From Minisyncoccota bacterium (lineage in GTDB: Bacteria > Patescibacteriota > Microgenomatia > Levybacterales > UBA12049): 17,607 bases of DNA. The translations under genes were made by a program, and so were the position numbers. Shown here piece after piece: positions 14,402-17,607 of the stretch (positions within the stretch are counted from its first letter, which is position 1; every line of letters starts with the position of its first letter). The stretch is taken from the NCBI GenBank assembly GCA_025449795.1, contig JANWIQ010000021.1, positions 1-17,607 of the forward strand, in the 5' to 3' direction. A model generated the notes under the pieces. It was not told where the DNA came from and ran no database searches. It saw only the letters and a list, made by a program, of their open reading frames with translations.

Positions 14402-16009
14402 TTATTTTTCCCCTAAATGAAGCGTGTGGAGGACTTTTTCTGCCTCTTCCATAGACGTAATAAGGGGAATCTCATGTTCTTTTGCTTTCTCACGAATATA
14501 CAAGCCATCACTTTTTTGCGTTGTTGTGGGTTCTGTGGTGGGAATATGAATGATTAAATCAAAGCGTTTGGCTTCTAATAAATCTCCAAGGTTAGGCTTG
14601 AGATGGACAAGATGGACTTTGTTTACTAAAATTGCTTCTATTCCCTGTGTTTTGAGAAATTTATGTGTTTTATATGTTGCGTAGAGGCGATATTTTTCGT
14701 TGCTCATCTTTTCAAGAAGTGGAAGCAGCTTAAATTTATTTTTTCGTTTTCCAACAGAAAGCAAGATTGACTTCTCTGCCCTGTTGGCAAGTTGCAAAGG
14801 AAGTGAAGAAATTTCAATAAAACCCGCAAGGGATCTCGTATTGACAGCGCCAGCATTTGTTGAAACTGGAAGCTTTTTTTCAAGCACATGCTTTGGTACT
14901 TCAATGGAAAGGAGTTCGATGTTTCCCTTAAAAAGCCGTAGCGTAACTTTCCCAGATACCTTCTTATTAATATTTTCTATAAAGGCCTCAATATCTTGTA
15001 TTAGTGGTTCGTACCATTTCCCCTCATAACAAAGATTTGTCCACTTCGTATCAATATAAGACTTAAATTCATTTTCTTCTTTTGTGGAGACATATTTCTC
15101 TAATTCCTTGTGCGCTTCAATAAGGATAGTTGAACCTGGTTCTTCCTCAATGCTTCGTCCCTTTAACCCGAGAATCATATCTTCTATCACATACGAAAGT
15201 CCAATGCCATGTTTTCCACCAATTGTATTTAGTCTATGTATTAACGTAACAAGATCTAATTTCTCCTCATTTAATGCAACGGGAATACCTTTTGCAAACT
15301 CTACGACAATTCTCTCGGCAGTATCCGATGCTTTTTCTGGAGGGGTAATAAGATGTAAATTCTCAGCAACGCTTTCTGGCACATGGCTCTGCTCAATGTC
15401 TCCTCCAATAATACTTACTCCCCATAAGTTTTCATCATATGAATAGACTGTTTGGTATTCCTGGGGTATTTTATATTCCTTTGCAAGCTTTTGTGCCTGG
15501 GTTTTAAATAAGCTCTCATCCCTAAGGGGTGCAATGATTTTCATATCAGGATTAAGAGTAAGAATAATGCTTTCTATACGGATTTGATCGTTACTTTGAG
15601 CAGAACATCCGTGCGCAATAGCGCTGGCGCCTTCTGCTTCCGCTACCTCAACGGCAATTTTTGCTAAAAGCGGCCTACTTAAAGGAGAGGTAAGATGATA
15701 TTTGCCTTGATATTTTGCATTTGCTTGGATTGCTTTTGTGATATATTCTTTTGCAAATTCTTCCTTTGCATCTCTGATAATTACTTCTGCTGCGCCTAAT
15801 TTTTTCGCTTGTTGTTGTGCTTCTATAAGATTACTGTTTTGTCCCAGGTCTACTAATACTGCAATAATATCCGCTTTATACGTAGCTTTTAGCCAAGGAA
15901 TTAGGACAGATGTGTAGGTGCTTCCGGAATAGAGTAAAACAATTTTCTTAACTTCCCCTTTGTGCACTTCAAAGCTTGCAACCTTTTGATATGCTTGTCT
16001 TTTTAGCAT
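14402..16009 (-). CDS. Argininosuccinate-synthase-like protein with altered PP-loop, fused to an MGS domain
   Basis: 535 aa. Residues 20-410 follow the ArgG fold: IVLLYSGSTYTSVLIPWL at the PP-loop, SPLSRPLLAK (108-117), IAHGCSAQSNDQIRIES (131-147), YDENLWGVSI (191-200), GGKHGIG (264-270) and PGSTILIEAHKELE (291-304). Canonical ArgG reads SGGLDTS and HGCTGKGNDQ; here Gly becomes Ser30 and the PP-loop Asp becomes Tyr32, and the Tyr of the usual IYETPG segment is Glu. Residues 413-530 are an MGS domain of the type at the CarB C-terminus: AEKSILLSVG, LYATYKTHKFL, VNKVH, FDLIIHIPTT, DGLYIREKAKEHEIPLIT. ArgG joins citrulline and aspartate using ATP; MGS domains usually bind phosphate or nucleotide effectors. 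The active site may be changed or dead. No other arginine genes are seen nearby. Confidence 0.75.
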   Translation of the reverse strand: MLKRQAYQKVASFEVHKGEVKKIVLLYSGSTYTSVLIPWLKATYKADIIAVLVDLGQNSNLIEAQQQAKKLGAAEVIIRDAKEEFAKEYITKAIQANAKYQGKYHLTSPLSRPLLAKIAVEVAEAEGASAIAHGCSAQSNDQIRIESIILTLNPDMKIIAPLRDESLFKTQAQKLAKEYKIPQEYQTVYSYDENLWGVSIIGGDIEQSHVPESVAENLHLITPPEKASDTAERIVVEFAKGIPVALNEEKLDLVTLIHRLNTIGGKHGIGLSYVIEDMILGLKGRSIEEEPGSTILIEAHKELEKYVSTKEENEFKSYIDTKWTNLCYEGKWYEPLIQDIEAFIENINKKVSGKVTLRLFKGNIELLSIEVPKHVLEKKLPVSTNAGAVNTRSLAGFIEISSLPLQLANRAEKSILLSVGKRKNKFKLLPLLEKMSNEKYRLYATYKTHKFLKTQGIEAILVNKVHLVHLKPNLGDLLEAKRFDLIIHIPTTEPTTTQKSDGLYIREKAKEHEIPLITSMEEAEKVLHTLHLGEK

Positions 16010-16019
16010 AAACTGTGTA

Positions 16020-16028
16020 AGTATAGCA
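16020..16028 (-). promoter_or_regulatory. Extended -10 promoter of the ArgG-like gene
   Basis: Minus strand TGCTATACT (TG-n-TATACT) ending 10 nt before the ATG at 16009; no good -35 box. It is divergent from the promoter of the uridine-kinase-like gene. Confidence 0.45.
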
Positions 16029-16043
16029 TAGTAAAAAAGGAGA

Positions 16044-16052
16044 TGCTACAAT
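16044..16052 (+). promoter_or_regulatory. Extended -10 promoter of the uridine-kinase-like gene
   Basis: TGCTACAAT (TG-n-TACAAT), 14 nt before the ATG at 16067; no clear -35 box. A GGAG at 16039-16042 lies upstream of it and is too far from the ATG to serve as a ribosome site. Confidence 0.45.
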
Positions 16053-16066
16053 AGTCTAAGTTTGAT

Positions 16067-16627
16067 ATGGGAAGACCTCTTGTTATTCTTGTTGCCGGTG
16101 GAAGCTGCTCAGGCAAGTCTGAATTTGCCAAATGGTTTAAGCACTCAGTGCTTTTGGACTTAGATAGATTTTATCTTCCCTTCCCCAAAATTCCTCGAGA
16201 CAAAAATGGTACCCCTAACTTTGATACGCCCGAGGCAATTGCCATAGATGAATGCGCTAGGGCAGTAGAAGAATTAGCAAAAGGGGGAAAAGTACATGTT
16301 CCTACGTATAGTTTTCTGACCAATGATAGGACTGGAGAAGAAATAATGCAGCTAAGTAGCGCGACAAAATTTATTGTTGTGGAAGGATTGTATGCCCTCT
16401 ACTCCCCGCTTAAAGAGCTTGGAGATATGAAAATATTTTTGGATACTCCTGCAGAAATTCGCGTAGCCCGCCGTATGATTCGGGATGTGGAAAGAAAAAA
16501 ACGCACTAAGTCAGAAATCCTTTCTAATTTTGTTACCGCAGAAGAAGGGTATCAAAAATATGTCGAGCATACCAAAGCATTTGCAGACGTTATTATCCCC
16601 TACAGTTTTAACCCCGTAAAATTCTAG
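16067..16627 (+). CDS. Uridine-kinase-like P-loop NTPase
   Basis: 186 aa, slightly shorter than typical Udk (about 205-215). Walker A GGSCSGKSEF (11-20), the substrate-side DLDRFYLPFPKIPRD followed by NFDTPEAI, VPTYSFLTND, and IVVEGLYALYSPLKE with the strand-2 acidic residue, all match the uridine kinase/phosphoribulokinase family. FLDTPAEIRVARRMIRDVERKKRT is the Arg-rich LID region. It would phosphorylate uridine or cytidine (or a related nucleoside) using ATP or GTP. The neighbouring 3' end of CTP synthase gives a pyrimidine context. The divergent ArgG-like gene starts 57 nt away. The stop at 16625-16627 is 42 nt from the transposase gene end, and the protein end (PYSFNPVKF) looks natural rather than cut. 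Confidence 0.8.
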   Translation: MGRPLVILVAGGSCSGKSEFAKWFKHSVLLDLDRFYLPFPKIPRDKNGTPNFDTPEAIAIDECARAVEELAKGGKVHVPTYSFLTNDRTGEEIMQLSSATKFIVVEGLYALYSPLKELGDMKIFLDTPAEIRVARRMIRDVERKKRTKSEILSNFVTAEEGYQKYVEHTKAFADVIIPYSFNPVKF

Positions 16628-16669
16628 ATATTGTTTTGCTACGTACGGATCAAACGGCGCATGGTTATA

Positions 16670-17422
16670 TCAATACAAATAACCCAAGGTGTAGCTTCCC
16701 TTCCACCTTAGAGGTGGAATCATATTGGCACCTCGGAAAATGATGGCATATTCAGCTTCAAAAGTAAGGTGTTTGATGGCATCTAATTCTCTTTGGTATT
16801 CTGCTTGGTCAAGCAAAAAGTCTTTGTAAGGTGTTTTTTTAAATTCTGATAAAACAATACTTGTATTACAAATAGTTTCTTGAGCATTCCCTATATATTC
16901 TTGTATTGAAGACCAAGGGTAGGAAAAGATTTTTTCTTTCGTTTTTACCAGATACGCGGTATAGGGATTAAGGTGAATATATCGCGAAACATGCAATAAC
17001 TGATAGTTATCCTCTATTCGAACTGCCTTAAAGGCACCTTGTAAAAGGGGTCCTGAGTATTCATATTTTGTATTATAAAATCTTGTATAACTGTTCTGCA
17101 GCTTACTTAAGAATATCGATATTCCATCTTCCTTTTTCTGTCTGAGAAGAAAGTGGAAATGGTTGGGCATAAAGCAATACGCTAGGATGATTACCAGTTT
17201 TTCTTGATTTGCTAACGAATCACGTAAGAAAGAGCGTTGTTCTAGGGAAAGCTGTAAATATCTTGAAAATTTGACTGGAGGGTTTTCAAAGGAGTAGTAC
17301 CATAATATATCTATAAATCTTTCATAATCTCTTTTTTGTTGAAAAATACGTTGTTTGTTTATTCCCCTATTAAATACATGGTAGTATTGATCAATTATCA
17401 ATGGAGTTTGTCGTGCTGGCAT
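16670..17422 (-). CDS. REP-associated tyrosine transposase (Y1/HUH, IS200-like)
   Basis: 250 aa single-strand DNA transposase. YYHVFNRGINKQRIFQQKRDYERF (13-36) is the typical N-terminus, PNHFHFLLRQ (86-95) holds the HUH metal-binding pair, NSYTRFYN gives the candidate nucleophile Tyr112, and SRYIHLNPYTAYLV (146-159) is the RAYT-family signature. Such proteins nick and join single strands at REP hairpins in the cytoplasm. It is flanked by two copies of a 57-bp nested palindrome in the same orientation. The 3' copy lies inside the reading frame and encodes about the last 20 residues, so the C-terminal tail may have been captured from the repeat. The start ATG has only a candidate TTGCTT/TATAAA promoter in front. 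The gene looks intact. Confidence 0.9.
   Translation of the reverse strand: MPARQTPLIIDQYYHVFNRGINKQRIFQQKRDYERFIDILWYYSFENPPVKFSRYLQLSLEQRSFLRDSLANQEKLVIILAYCFMPNHFHFLLRQKKEDGISIFLSKLQNSYTRFYNTKYEYSGPLLQGAFKAVRIEDNYQLLHVSRYIHLNPYTAYLVKTKEKIFSYPWSSIQEYIGNAQETICNTSIVLSEFKKTPYKDFLLDQAEYQRELDAIKHLTFEAEYAIIFRGANMIPPLRWKGSYTLGYLY
16682..16738. repeat. REP-like nested palindrome, left copy (inside the transposase 3' end)
   Basis: Core hairpin TTCCACCTTAGAGGTGGAA (16701-16719): 8-bp stem, TAG loop. Outer arms around it (CC-AAGGTG and CACCTCGG) pair imperfectly. The core is identical, and the spacing exactly the same, as in the copy at 17463-17519 (offset 781). Confidence 0.85.
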
Positions 17423-17430
17423 AAAATACT

Positions 17431-17460
17431 TTTATATATCTACTATAATCATAAAAGCAA
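17431..17460 (-). promoter_or_regulatory. Candidate promoter of the transposase gene
   Basis: Minus strand TTGCTT (17460-17455), 18-nt spacer, TATAAA (17436-17431), with the ATG 8 nt after it. The -35 box abuts the right REP-like copy. Confidence 0.35.
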
Positions 17461-17462
17461 AA

Positions 17463-17519
17463 TACCGAGGTGTCAACACATTTCCACCTTAGAGGTGGAA
17501 GAGATAGGACACCTCGGTA
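17463..17519. repeat. REP-like nested palindrome, right copy
   Basis: Outer perfect 12-bp inverted repeat TACCGAGGTGTC / GACACCTCGGTA (17463-17474, 17508-17519) enclosing the core hairpin TTCCACCTTAGAGGTGGAA (17482-17500). It lies between the transposase start and the end of pyrG, whose stop is 19 nt away. It is probably a substrate of the transposase, and it could also fold in the 3' end of the pyrG transcript. Confidence 0.88.
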
Positions 17520-17538
17520 AAAAGGAATTGATTTATAT

Positions 17539-17607
17539 TTAGTGTTTGCAGGCTTCGATAAAAGCCATGAAGAGTGGATGAGGATTTAGCGGCCTGCTTT
17601 TATATTC
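17539..17607 (-). CDS. pyrG: CTP synthase, last 22 codons (continues past the window edge)
   Basis: The minus-strand frame entering from the right edge reads EYKSRPLNPHPLF then MAFIEACKH and a TAA at 17541-17539. This is the C-terminus of the CTP synthase glutaminase domain, where the family reads HPE-[FY]-KSRP-x-x-PHPLF. CTP synthase aminates UTP to CTP with glutamine and ATP. The catalytic Cys and His and the synthetase domain lie outside the window. The REP-like palindrome and transposase gene follow it immediately. Confidence 0.85.
   Translation of the reverse strand, partial: EYKSRPLNPHPLFMAFIEACKH

Noticed and set aside
14700..15446. Plus-strand ORFs opposite the ArgG-like gene
   Set aside because: Antisense shadows of a gene with clear ArgG and MGS segments.
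16701..17500. The repeated TTCCACCT hairpins as a CRISPR array
   Set aside because: Only two copies 781 bp apart flanking a transposase, with no regular spacers or cas genes; REP-like elements fit better.

Overview
The window reads like a low-GC chromosome segment from a Candidate Phyla Radiation (Patescibacteria, probably Microgenomates-type) bacterium. The reasons are compact genes, multi-domain fusions in purine synthesis, an archaeal-type PurP, almost no Shine-Dalgarno sites, several genes whose -10 box lies only 6-14 nt before the ATG (leaderless or nearly so), and many proteins I cannot place. The standard code fits, because TGA serves as a stop. The taxonomic call is inference.

Left part (1-5899, all minus strand): a de novo purine operon read right to left. 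It holds a PurF-PurN-PurD triple fusion, a PurQ-PurL fusion whose PurL half lacks its last domain, and the start of purP. Together these cover PRPP to FGAM, plus the AICAR to FAICAR step. A terminator-like hairpin sits a few bases before the purF start, at the end of a roughly 150-nt leader, and suggests attenuation.

Middle (5900-9540): a divergent XerC/D-type tyrosine recombinase, then a luciferase-like oxidoreductase and a HAD-like protein on the minus strand, then a stretch of decayed sequence ending in a 153-bp copy (152/153 identical by eye) of the recombinase 3' end. The two copies are direct repeats bracketing about 2.4 kb, so this looks like an acquired or duplicated cassette.

Right-middle (9545-14400): an unrecognised 301-aa protein, a PfkB-family nucleoside/sugar kinase, a 690-aa protein with HD-phosphohydrolase-like motifs behind a leader with two terminator-like hairpins, and a small unrecognised protein expressed from a consensus promoter that corrects its start.

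Right end (14402-17607): an argininosuccinate-synthase-like protein with an altered PP-loop and a C-terminal MGS domain, a uridine-kinase-like protein, a REP-associated (Y1/HUH) transposase flanked by two 57-bp nested-palindrome repeats, and the last codons of CTP synthase. The general theme is nucleotide metabolism (purine synthesis, nucleoside kinases, CTP synthase) interrupted by two mobile-DNA episodes. No rRNA, tRNA or CRISPR array was seen.
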